Below are positions 1-6,776 of a stretch of 32,075 nt of DNA, in pieces; position 1 is the first letter of the stretch, and the number at the start of each line of letters is the position of its first letter. Both the position numbers and the translations under genes were made by a program. The DNA is from an uncultured Paracoccaceae bacterium (GTDB taxonomy: Bacteria; Pseudomonadota; Alphaproteobacteria; Rhodobacterales; Rhodobacteraceae), in assembly GCA_947501025.1 (NCBI GenBank), contig CANMUM010000021.1:1-32075 (forward strand), in the 5' to 3' direction. A model generated the notes under the pieces. The model worked only from the letters and a program-made list of their open reading frames with translations, was not told the origin of the DNA and searched no databases.

Positions 1-315
1 GACGGATATACGAAAAGATCACGATGCGGCCGAGAAGCTTTACAATCGCGCCATAGAAGCGGATCCAAAACACGCAAACCACCTTGGTTATTTTGCCTTC
101 TTCATGACGGATATACGAAAAGATCACGATGCGGCCGAGAAGCTTTACAATCGCGCCATAGAAGCGGATCCAAAACACGCAATTATCCTTGGTAATTTTG
201 CCAATTTCATGACGAATATACGAAAAGATCACGATGCGGCCGAGAAGCTTTACAATCGCGCCATAGAAGCGGATCCAAAATACGCAAACGCCCTTGGTAA
301 TTATTCTAAGCACCT
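1..315 (+). repeat. three tandem 105-bp TPR-coding repeats
   Basis: Units start at 1, 106 and 211, exactly 105 bp (35 codons) apart. The first 77 bases of units 1 and 2 are identical; unit 3 differs from them at only two of those positions. The last roughly 28 bases of each unit diverge strongly. The array probably continues to the left of the window. This pattern implies recent duplication or gene conversion of the unit. Confidence 0.95.
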
Positions 316-628
316 TTTTGCGCGTGGGCGATTAATTGAAGGTCTCAAATATCTTACAAAGGCAGAAGCTTGCGATGTAGAATTGAACGAATTAAAGTGT
401 GAACTTGCGTTTTATCGATACGCCCATGTGGCGGGTTCACCGATTAACCCACTTAAGCAGCTGATCGAAGAAGGTACTCGAACACTGGATTGGCCGCTTG
501 CAGAAAATGTTTATCAAGCAATTTCGGATGGTCACCCTGAACCTGAGCTTTTACGTGCTTTAGCTGCAGTGTTGAGTGATGGGGCAGCTGTAACTGAGCT
601 GGAGCAGTTTCAGGCTTGGAAAGTTTGA
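1..628 (+). CDS. TPR-repeat protein, C-terminal part (5' end outside window)
   Basis: The frame is open from base 2, so the true start lies left of the window; the first ATG (104) is inside a repeat. It begins with tandem 35-residue units of TPR type: each has an AAEKLYNRAIEADPKHA-like helix pair ending in a DP turn, the usual TPR consensus. A degenerate helical tail of about 100 residues follows and the gene ends at a TGA at 626. TPR arrays bind proteins; no enzymatic domain is visible in the part seen. The units are nearly identical at DNA level and differ mainly in their last 9-10 residues. It lies beside a primase and integrase, so it may be cargo of that element. Function, and any N-terminal effector domain, are unknown. 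Confidence 0.8.
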   Translation, partial: TDIRKDHDAAEKLYNRAIEADPKHANHLGYFAFFMTDIRKDHDAAEKLYNRAIEADPKHAIILGNFANFMTNIRKDHDAAEKLYNRAIEADPKYANALGNYSKHLFARGRLIEGLKYLTKAEACDVELNELKCELAFYRYAHVAGSPINPLKQLIEEGTRTLDWPLAENVYQAISDGHPEPELLRALAAVLSDGAAVTELEQFQAWKV

Positions 629-691
629 CAATTTCTTAAACGGCCTTAGGAAAGGTATCTGGAGTGGTGCAGGTTACGTTGATCATGTTTG

Positions 692-874
692 ATGATGAAG
701 CTACAAGTCTATGATGTTTATCGAGAGTGTCAGCACTTGATATTTAAGTTATTAGGCAACGACGTGAAAACACAAACCGTTACCCTTGAGCAATGTGAAA
801 TAATGCAAGTATTCTTTAGAGACTCTGATAGCACGAAAGTCGTATACATTGAACCTGACGGTTATAGCCTCTAA
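692..874 (+). CDS. small hypothetical protein, 60 aa
   Basis: A short ORF lies between the TPR gene and the convergent primase gene, overlapping the primase stop by 4 bases. The frame can also start at a TTG at 689 or an ATG at 695. No clear ribosome-binding site precedes any of them. The protein is mixed charged and hydrophobic, has no membrane segment or signal peptide, and contains two cysteines. I recognise no family. It could be a small accessory gene of the mobile element or a chance frame. Confidence 0.4.
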   Translation: MMKLQVYDVYRECQHLIFKLLGNDVKTQTVTLEQCEIMQVFFRDSDSTKVVYIEPDGYSL

Positions 875-3189
875 ATCATCTTAATGTTAGGTGCCTGCTC
901 ATATCCTTGTGTCTTCTCATATGCCTTTACATCTGAAGCGTTCATACCGTCACGCACCCATAACGTAGGTCGCCCGTTTTCTTTAAGCACATGCGATGAT
1001 GCAAGAACACCTTTTGTAAATCCAAGACGCTTCAGTATTGTTGATAGTCCTCGGCCGTAAGGCGGTTTCTCGCCATGCAATATGAATAGTTTCTTGACCG
1101 CTAGCGTCGAGACCCAACCACCCCTGAAACCTTGTTCATTTTGTTCAATAGCTTGTAAGATCATTTGTTCAGCGTTAGTTCGTGATTCCCAAAGAGCCTC
1201 ATTTTTTGAACTCGTGATTGGCGCGCGTTGTGCTCCTTTTGTTGGATCAAGCTCATAGGATATCTGCATGGTTTTAAGAAAATGATTGCAAATAGCGAAA
1301 CCATCTGCGCGTAACCATTTCCAAAGAGCTTCAAAAAACTGGGGTGTCATGCCATGTGCTTCAAGATCAGACGCTTCCTTTTGCGCGGTATAGAATACCG
1401 CGAAACGGCGTTCATTTTGTTCCAACACCACTGCATCGCGGTGGTTTGAACAAAAGAAGAAATTGGCCACGTTGCGCGCAGTGAATTTATCACGTCCTTT
1501 CGCTTCGATTTTAATCGATGCTTCAGTAATCAACTGTTTCAATTGATCTTGACGTGATCGTTGGTCTTTTTGGTTCTCACTGTGCATTTCATGAACCACA
1601 CAGATGATTTTATGAAGCATGTCGGAATTGAATTTATCGTCGATATGCTTCGCGGTCATGACGTTTGAATATTGCGTTTCATCATCATTCACACCCTGAA
1701 CAATACCATCAACAACGTATTGTAGTATGTTGATGAGAGTGGATTTACCATTGCCTTGCGTACCTATCACCACGGGTGCCCATAGGAATTTACGTCCGGG
1801 GTATTGAGCCACCGCCGCCATATAGGAAATCAGAACGTTATAGTCATGCTCGCTCGGTAATAGTTTTTTCACGAAGTTGACAAATGGTGAGGGATCACCG
1901 TGGATTGCGCGCGGGTTGCGTGGTTTATATACATTGACGAGTTCGCGCCCCCTCATATCACGCACAATTTCTTGAAACGGTAAATCTGCACGGAATGTTG
2001 TATCCGCAACCTTTGGAAATTTATGCATCATGTTTTCGGTGAATGCGTCGAATGCTTTTTTTGTACCAGTCCCACCGCTTGAACGGTAAAGGAATTCATA
2101 ACCACCATAGACCGCATTGAATTGACCGTAATCAAGATAATCACCTGATGGCACAAGAATTCGTTTGGAGTTCGCCACATAAACACAGTCTTTGAAATAC
2201 TCGATTTGGTCTTGAACCGGCATTATCTCACCCGAGCTGATGGCGGCTTGTTTTTGCTCTTGTTGGGGTGTTTGGGTTACGGAATAAACATTACGGCACC
2301 CTTTGATTGCACCTGATATTGACGTGTAACGATAATCTGATGATGATCCATCAAGGCGGCGATCCCATTTGTCGCGCATTAAACCTGAGCGCCTGAATAA
2401 AACATCCATGCGTTTGAAATCCTTACCCGTCCAGAACGCAAGATGTGATAATAACGCTGCATCGGCACTCGAATGATCAAAGTCATCCCCTGACGGGCTA
2501 GGGAAATGTTTTGCGAGTGCGGTAACATTACAATCCCATAGATCATCGAATGATGCTTTATCACCGAATTGTGACGCTATAGAGCCACCTGACGCGCGCA
2601 TTTTCGCAATTAGTTGCTCGTCATCCCCTTTGAACGTATAGGCGGGGTCAACGCCTTGTAAATCCACCACGGTGTTATGATTTTCAGGGCGGTCGGGAAC
2701 CATACGCGTCAATTGATCAGTCCAATTGATTAAGAAATTAGCACCATCCTCGAAACCGTGACCGAGTGCCACGAAACGTCCCCCGATGTAAAATTCCGCT
2801 TTGTTATCTGCAAATTTGTTACGTTTGTTTCGTAACTTAGATTTATCACACCGACCCATGATATGAACGCCGTTTCCGTTGATGGATACTTCCATAGCAG
2901 CGCCGGGGAAATTCGAACAAAAATCATTTGAAAAATCGTCCCATGTTCCGTCGGGTTTCCTGATGTCATCGAGATCGAGCAAGAAATATGGATCGTTTTC
3001 AGTCAGTACGAATCCGACATTGTACCCCAACCGATCCGCGTGGCTTTTCGCTTCCTGATGCGTCATGTGTTGTGACGGATCATGCGGATCAATGTTCCGA
3101 CCGTTAATGTCACAGGGGACTTTGCTTGGTTTCTTTGGTGGCATATTCGGAACGGATATCCAAAGAATAAATTGTTTTAGGTTAAACAT
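871..3189 (-). CDS. primase-helicase of phage/plasmid (P4-like) type
   Basis: This 772-residue protein joins a primase-polymerase-like N-terminal region to an SF3-type helicase. In the N-terminal part, LDLDD (71-75) supplies acidic metal ligands and NGNGVHI (104-110) resembles the archaeo-eukaryotic primase active-site strand with its histidine (109). The helicase has Walker A GTQGNGKST (476-484), a hydrophobic strand ending in VVHE (531-534) as Walker B, and a sensor-like FFFCSNHRDA (577-586). The last 90 residues look like a winged helix. Such proteins start replication of satellites, phages and plasmids by priming and unwinding DNA. The ATG is preceded by an excellent Shine-Dalgarno sequence (GGAGGTGAT). 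The gene lies downstream of the AlpA-like gene on the same strand. Confidence 0.9.
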   Translation of the reverse strand: MFNLKQFILWISVPNMPPKKPSKVPCDINGRNIDPHDPSQHMTHQEAKSHADRLGYNVGFVLTENDPYFLLDLDDIRKPDGTWDDFSNDFCSNFPGAAMEVSINGNGVHIMGRCDKSKLRNKRNKFADNKAEFYIGGRFVALGHGFEDGANFLINWTDQLTRMVPDRPENHNTVVDLQGVDPAYTFKGDDEQLIAKMRASGGSIASQFGDKASFDDLWDCNVTALAKHFPSPSGDDFDHSSADAALLSHLAFWTGKDFKRMDVLFRRSGLMRDKWDRRLDGSSSDYRYTSISGAIKGCRNVYSVTQTPQQEQKQAAISSGEIMPVQDQIEYFKDCVYVANSKRILVPSGDYLDYGQFNAVYGGYEFLYRSSGGTGTKKAFDAFTENMMHKFPKVADTTFRADLPFQEIVRDMRGRELVNVYKPRNPRAIHGDPSPFVNFVKKLLPSEHDYNVLISYMAAVAQYPGRKFLWAPVVIGTQGNGKSTLINILQYVVDGIVQGVNDDETQYSNVMTAKHIDDKFNSDMLHKIICVVHEMHSENQKDQRSRQDQLKQLITEASIKIEAKGRDKFTARNVANFFFCSNHRDAVVLEQNERRFAVFYTAQKEASDLEAHGMTPQFFEALWKWLRADGFAICNHFLKTMQISYELDPTKGAQRAPITSSKNEALWESRTNAEQMILQAIEQNEQGFRGGWVSTLAVKKLFILHGEKPPYGRGLSTILKRLGFTKGVLASSHVLKENGRPTLWVRDGMNASDVKAYEKTQGYEQAPNIKMI

Positions 3190-3220
3190 CTGACATCACC
3201 TCCATATGGTTGCAATACTC

Positions 3221-3250
3221 TTGACTTGAGGTAAGCAAATTTTGTATTGT
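3221..3250 (+). promoter_or_regulatory. candidate sigma-70 promoter, opposite to the primase operon
   Basis: TTGACT (3221-3226) and TATTGT (3245-3250) are separated by 18 bases, giving good -35 and fair -10 matches on the plus strand. Transcription would start near 3257 and run only to the terminator at 3273-3303. No plus-strand gene follows. This is inferred from consensus alone. Confidence 0.4.
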
Positions 3251-3272
3251 TAAATTGGAAATAATTACATTG

Positions 3273-3303
3273 CCCTCGCGTTCACAACACGCGGGGGTTT
3301 TTC
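3273..3303 (+). terminator. rho-independent terminator, plus strand
   Basis: CCCTCGCGT (3273-3281) pairs with ACGCGGGGG (3289-3297), 9 bp with one G-U in RNA, around a 7-base loop. TTTTT and a further T-rich stretch follow on the plus strand. On the minus strand the hairpin is not followed by a U tract, so it should not stop the operon reading from the HTH gene to the primase. Confidence 0.75.
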
Positions 3304-3317
3304 GTTTAATTGACATA

Positions 3318-3500
3318 TCACACCTCCAATAGTTTGTTAGAAATGAAATCGTCTAGGGTTTGCCTATCGAACCGAGTGGCTTTTCCAATCTTGATCGGCG
3401 TTATAACGCCGTTTTTTACTAGCTTATAGAGTGTTGTGTGTCCGATAGAGAGATATTCTCTCGTCTCTGGAACTGTGAATAATCGTTTTTCGTTTATCAT
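3318..3500 (-). CDS. AlpA/excisionase-family HTH DNA-binding protein
   Basis: This 60-residue protein is essentially one MerR-like helix-turn-helix of the AlpA/excisionase type: FTVPETREYLSIGHTTLYKL forms the HTH, and the basic wing follows around residues 30-47 (GVITPIKIGKATRF). In P4-like and PICI-like elements, AlpA proteins activate excision or element transcription; Xis homologues bend DNA at attachment sites. A strong Shine-Dalgarno sequence (AAGGAG) lies 7 bases before the ATG. The gene sits between the 275-residue unknown gene and the primase on the same strand. Whether it is an activator or an excisionase cannot be decided from sequence. Confidence 0.85.
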   Translation of the reverse strand: MINEKRLFTVPETREYLSIGHTTLYKLVKNGVITPIKIGKATRFDRQTLDDFISNKLLEV

Positions 3501-3582
3501 TGTACGCTCCTTTCTTTGCGTACTCCCTATTATTCATAGACCAATATTTGTTTCAAAAGGACAAATTTTGGTTTGGACTAAA

Positions 3583-4410
3583 TCAAAATTTTTTATTGAA
3601 TGGTGCGTAGTTAATCAATGCGTTTCTTATTTTATCCTTACTGAAATCAGTTTTTTCGATAATCAAAGAGTACCATCCCTCTCGATTTAGAACATTCTGG
3701 TTCTCATTTTTTGATATGTCATCAAATAAGGATCGAATATTGTCACGATCCTCCACACTCTTTTGCTGACGTTTCATCTGAGAGCCTTGCTGGCCGACAA
3801 CTGTGACCGCACCTTGAGCTTTAAACGCTTCATGCCTGTCACCCTCCATATGCTTCGACAGTAGCTCTTGTTCATCCCTAACAGCCCTGTCCCTCAATCT
3901 CAAAAGACCATCAAATTCTTCTCGTGCGCTACGGATTGTTGGTTTGGGAGCGTTAGGATCAGAGCTGGATGGCATCCTAAGTGTCTTATTCAATCGGTTT
4001 ATCCAAAACTTAAAAAGAAGATCATTCCATTGTTCGATTTTGTCAGCAGCTAAGACTATTTCCTCCCATAACTCTAATTTTCGCCCATCCCAATGGATTT
4101 TTTGTAAAGGTTTTTTTCCTTTATAGATTAAAGGGTCACCTGTTTTATCTTCACCAATCTTCAAGCGAATATGCTTTTGAATCGAAACTTTAAATTCTGA
4201 CAAATAATCATCACTCACTATGCGATGGGGAATGTTCAACCGTATCTTTTTATTGTCCGCCCATTCCAAAACATACAGATCAGAATGCTCCCAAGGTGAC
4301 ACCATCCGAAAATCAATTTGTGGAAAATCATAAAACTCTTTAGCCGTTTTGTGACTGTTCCATGTTTCGACAATTTCATTTGCTAGTTTTTTGAGGTCTT
4401 GATCACTCAT
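3583..4410 (-). CDS. unknown element-encoded protein, 275 aa
   Basis: I recognise no family. The ATG overlaps the integrase stop as ATGA (4407-4410), so the two are probably translationally coupled and made together. The N-terminal half is rich in tryptophan and aromatic residues (SPWEHSDLYVLEW, about 38-50). A charged helical stretch follows (roughly 160-195), then a Gln-rich linker (about 200-218). The C-terminal 60 residues (REGWYSLIIEKTDFSKDKIRNAL) could form a small winged-helix-like fold. It is soluble, with no signal peptide or membrane segment. Its place between integrase and AlpA suggests a role in element control, excision or replication, but this is inference. Confidence 0.8.
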   Translation of the reverse strand: MSDQDLKKLANEIVETWNSHKTAKEFYDFPQIDFRMVSPWEHSDLYVLEWADNKKIRLNIPHRIVSDDYLSEFKVSIQKHIRLKIGEDKTGDPLIYKGKKPLQKIHWDGRKLELWEEIVLAADKIEQWNDLLFKFWINRLNKTLRMPSSSDPNAPKPTIRSAREEFDGLLRLRDRAVRDEQELLSKHMEGDRHEAFKAQGAVTVVGQQGSQMKRQQKSVEDRDNIRSLFDDISKNENQNVLNREGWYSLIIEKTDFSKDKIRNALINYAPFNKKF

Positions 4411-5612
4411 GCGCTGAAACTTTCCACTTCAATGACTGTAGGTTGCTTTCCAAGGACAAAGTCATTCCAAGCATTCATGAGTAAGTGCCGCTTGTTTAAC
4501 CATGACGTGCGCCTGTAAGTATTCTCCACCTGTCCCCCGACGGTGTGGGCTAAAGATGCCTCAATAAGCGAGCGGTCATAATTCGTTTGCTCGTTGGCCC
4601 ATGTACTGAATGATGATCTCATGCCATGCACAGTGGCTTCATAACCTTTCAAACGTTTGTTCAATGACACATCGGTAATGTGCGATTGAGCCCGTGTGGC
4701 AAATACCCATGTCTTTGATTGGCTTACTTGTTCAGAAAGTTCGATGATTTTGCGCATTTCATAAGTCAGTGGAATGAGATGATCTTTCTTGGCTTTCATC
4801 CGTTCAGAAGGGATAGCGATGTGATTTGTGTTGATTTCATCCCACCGCAATCCACGAATTTCGCCAGATCGACAGGCCGTTAAGATCACAAGACGAAGCG
4901 CAAGCTCTGATAAGTTTTCACCAAGCGTTGCATAAAATTGTGGCACTTGATCATAGGGCATCATCGCCAATGATTTTGGTTTATTGGGTTGATGACCTAA
5001 TAATAGCTTGGCTTTCTTAGCGATATTGTCATCGACATTCAGACCAAGGGCGGTGGCGTGTCTCAGTACGATTCCCAATCTTGTTAAAGCCTTTTGAGCG
5101 ATCACAGGCTTGTCCATCCATATATCTTCAAGCATTGCCTTCAGGATAAATTGATCCAACGTAACTATAGGTAGACTTCCGATCGTAGGAAAGATGTGTA
5201 ATTCCAAGCTCGAAAGCCATCTTGCATTACGACCTTCATTTTTCATGGTGTGCTTTATGGATTCAAAGCATGAGCGTGATACAGCTTCAACCGTTTGTAC
5301 CGCATCTCGCATCTTTGCGGCTTGTTCTCGAGCAATACGAGCTTGCTCTTCAATTTTCAAACGCTCACGCGCATCAATCGGATTTTCACCTGTGATTAAT
5401 ATTTCTTCCCAACGGTCACGTTGGCGTCTTGCATCCGCAAGGGATAGCTCTTGAACGCTTCCCAGCCCCATTTCAACACGCTTTTTATTGAACTGGTAAC
5501 GATAGACAAAACGCCCCGACGCCTTATTGGTTTTATAAACGTAAAGGCCACCGCCATCGTTTAATTTGCCAGCGCCAGCGTTTTGAATAGCCATGTGTGT
5601 AAGTAGGTGCAT
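4407..5612 (-). CDS. tyrosine recombinase/integrase, P4-type
   Basis: It catalyses site-specific integration and excision through a 3'-phosphotyrosine intermediate. The frame extends up to an ATG at 5702, and numbering here uses that longer frame (431 residues). An N-terminal DUF4102-type arm-binding domain (KLNDGGGLYVY, 46-56), a SAM-like core-binding domain (about 135-235) and the catalytic domain follow. Catalytic residues visible are R278 (TACRSGE), a lysine near 303-306, H359-x-x-R362, H386 and Y396. I prefer Met31 (5612): homologues begin just before this domain, GGGGA precedes it at a suitable distance, and the first 30 residues look unlike the family. It is coupled to the downstream unknown gene by ATGA. 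The integrase faces away from the putative attachment site at 5774. Confidence 0.93.
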   Translation of the reverse strand: MHLLTHMAIQNAGAGKLNDGGGLYVYKTNKASGRFVYRYQFNKKRVEMGLGSVQELSLADARRQRDRWEEILITGENPIDARERLKIEEQARIAREQAAKMRDAVQTVEAVSRSCFESIKHTMKNEGRNARWLSSLELHIFPTIGSLPIVTLDQFILKAMLEDIWMDKPVIAQKALTRLGIVLRHATALGLNVDDNIAKKAKLLLGHQPNKPKSLAMMPYDQVPQFYATLGENLSELALRLVILTACRSGEIRGLRWDEINTNHIAIPSERMKAKKDHLIPLTYEMRKIIELSEQVSQSKTWVFATRAQSHITDVSLNKRLKGYEATVHGMRSSFSTWANEQTNYDRSLIEASLAHTVGGQVENTYRRTSWLNKRHLLMNAWNDFVLGKQPTVIEVESFSA

Positions 5613-5614
5613 CC

Positions 5615-5645
5615 TGTCCCCAAATATCGCGATTATGTCCCCAAA
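5615..5645. promoter_or_regulatory. TGTCCCCAAA direct repeats at the integrase start
   Basis: TGTCCCCAAA occurs at 5615-5624 and 5636-5645, spaced 21 bp, about two helical turns. An inverted copy of the core (GGGGACA) lies at 5719-5725. They flank the likely integrase start and promoter, so they may be binding sites for an element regulator or integrase arm sites. The function is inferred from spacing and position. Confidence 0.45.
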
Positions 5646-5773
5646 ATTTTCCGACTGTAGACAAATCATAGAAAACCAAGGCGAACGGTTATGTATGTTC
5701 ATTCAGTAACATAGCTATGGGGACAGAACAACGGCGAACCACTAAAAACACGCAAAATCAATAGTTTGTGGCA

Positions 5774-5787
5774 GGCCGCGGGCACCA
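5774..5787 (+). other. putative attachment site, tRNA 3'-end fragment
   Basis: GGCCGCGGGCACCA reads like the 3' acceptor strand, discriminator A and CCA of a bacterial tRNA, probably tRNA-Leu. No T-arm or other tRNA body precedes it. It is GC-rich in an AT-rich gap, lies about 160 bp upstream of the integrase start, and is followed by T-rich sequence as expected past a tRNA end. It fits the duplicated core left after integration into a tRNA 3' end, which predicts an intact tRNA left of the window. Confidence 0.45.
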
Positions 5788-5949
5788 ATATATTTTAATT
5801 TTTTACATATAGCTTGTATGATCAAAACACATTTGGGCCGCTTTATACTTGCCTCGTTGTGTAAGCTTTGAGTATGACTGCCGGTTGCAAAATCGGTTCT
5901 TAGCCTAATTACCTATTATATTTATGCTGGATTTATAAAAAATATGCGA

Positions 5950-6159
5950 TTAATTTGGTTTGTCGAATTGGCGTTTGCATTCGGTTGGCCCATATTTTTC
6001 TCTGGAATAGGCGACAAACCCGCAGGTTTTGCACTTAAATTCTTGCAAAACTCCTGTTGATTTGTGTGTTGGAATCCAACGGCAGTTTTTTTTGCCACGC
6101 AATTTCAAAATAATAAGTACACTAAATATAATTAAAAGTGCAGCAATTATGAGTGGCAT
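5950..6159 (-). CDS. small membrane protein with zinc-ribbon-like tail, 69 aa
   Basis: The first 20 residues form one hydrophobic helix (MPLIIAALLIIFSVLIIL), probably a membrane anchor, followed by a basic stretch (KLRGKKN). The tail has CKTCG (residues 43-47) and a further cysteine at about 61, with another at 26, so a small metal site is possible. A good Shine-Dalgarno sequence (GAGGGA) precedes the ATG. I recognise no named family. It lies just outside the putative attachment site, so it is probably host DNA rather than element DNA. Confidence 0.7.
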   Translation of the reverse strand: MPLIIAALLIIFSVLIILKLRGKKNCRWIPTHKSTGVLQEFKCKTCGFVAYSREKYGPTECKRQFDKPN

Positions 6160-6285
6160 TTCATTCCCTCTGGGGCTAGGATAAAAACAATTTTTAATAC
6201 ATATATTTACTTATGTAGGTGAACCAATTGACTACGTATTATTGCCATTACATCGATGCATATACAATAGGAAGGAAGCGAAATT

Positions 6286-6567
6286 ATGAAATTTTGGTTC
6301 TTACTTTTGGGCTTTTTGGTTTCGCTTGGGGCAATGATCTGGGTTGTCTTCATGGGAATGGTTGCTGCTGTAATTGATGGTGTTGGAAATGTTTTAACGT
6401 TTGGAACCGCAACTGAACTAGCCTCTCAGGATGCCGTAGTAGCTTTCGTTGTTTCAAACATTGATATACTGTTGCTATCGTCTACAATTTCGGCATTGAT
6501 TTTTCTCATTTTAATGGTGCGAAATACGTTCAGATCCAATAAAAAGAAGAGCAAGAGTGATGGCTAA
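6286..6567 (+). CDS. two-helix membrane protein, 93 aa
   Basis: Two hydrophobic segments are visible, about residues 3-33 and 56-78, separated by a short loop rich in Gly, Thr and Ala, with a Lys-rich tail (SNKKKSKSDG) that should lie in the cytoplasm. AGGAAGGAAG upstream gives a strong ribosome-binding site. I recognise no family. A possible 21-residue ORF and a terminator follow on the same strand, so this may be a short transcription unit. Confidence 0.7.
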   Translation: MKFWFLLLGFLVSLGAMIWVVFMGMVAAVIDGVGNVLTFGTATELASQDAVVAFVVSNIDILLLSSTISALIFLILMVRNTFRSNKKKSKSDG

Positions 6568-6661
6568 GACCTTGTTTTTTTGATATATAATGTCGAACCT
6601 CTCTTTCATTAAGCGAATGATTTCAGCTTGAATTTGGTTTTAGCTTAAGAGGAAGTTGATT

Positions 6662-6727
6662 ATGATTTTAATTTTTAAATCACATTTGAATTGTCAAGGC
6701 GATTCTAGCGGCCCTTTTTGGGCGTAA
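6662..6727 (+). CDS. possible 21-residue small ORF
   Basis: ATG at 6662 follows AGAGGAAG by about 6 bases, a good ribosome-binding site, and the frame ends in TAA at 6725-6727, just before the terminator hairpin at 6732. The product would begin MILIFKSHLN and end in SSGPFWA. An ORF this short easily arises by chance, and no family is recognised. Its support is the ribosome-binding site and its placement at a transcript end. Confidence 0.3.
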   Translation: MILIFKSHLNCQGDSSGPFWA

Positions 6728-6730
6728 AAA

Positions 6731-6758
6731 AGCGCACCATATAGGCGCGCGTTTTTTT
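6731..6758 (-). terminator. rho-independent terminator, probably bidirectional
   Basis: On the minus strand GCGCGCC-TATAT-GGTGCGC forms a 7-bp stem (one G-U) followed by six T, ending the phasin transcript. On the plus strand the same stem has one A-C mismatch but is flanked by an A run before and seven T after, so it can also end the transcript of the 93-residue membrane protein. Confidence 0.85.
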
Positions 6759-6776
6759 GCTTATGAAGTTTGGTAC

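Larger units (their letters stand above)
1..5787. mobile_element. integrative element, satellite-like (right-hand portion)
   Basis: This interval contains, from the right end inward, a tRNA-end-like attachment sequence (5774-5787), a tyrosine integrase, an unknown gene, an AlpA-like HTH gene and a primase-helicase, followed by a TPR gene and a small ORF. Integrase, AlpA and primase together are the core of P4-like and PICI-like phage satellites and of related genomic islands. No capsid, terminase, tail or conjugation genes are visible. The left boundary is outside the window, and whether the TPR gene belongs to the element is inferred from its position. Confidence 0.65.
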
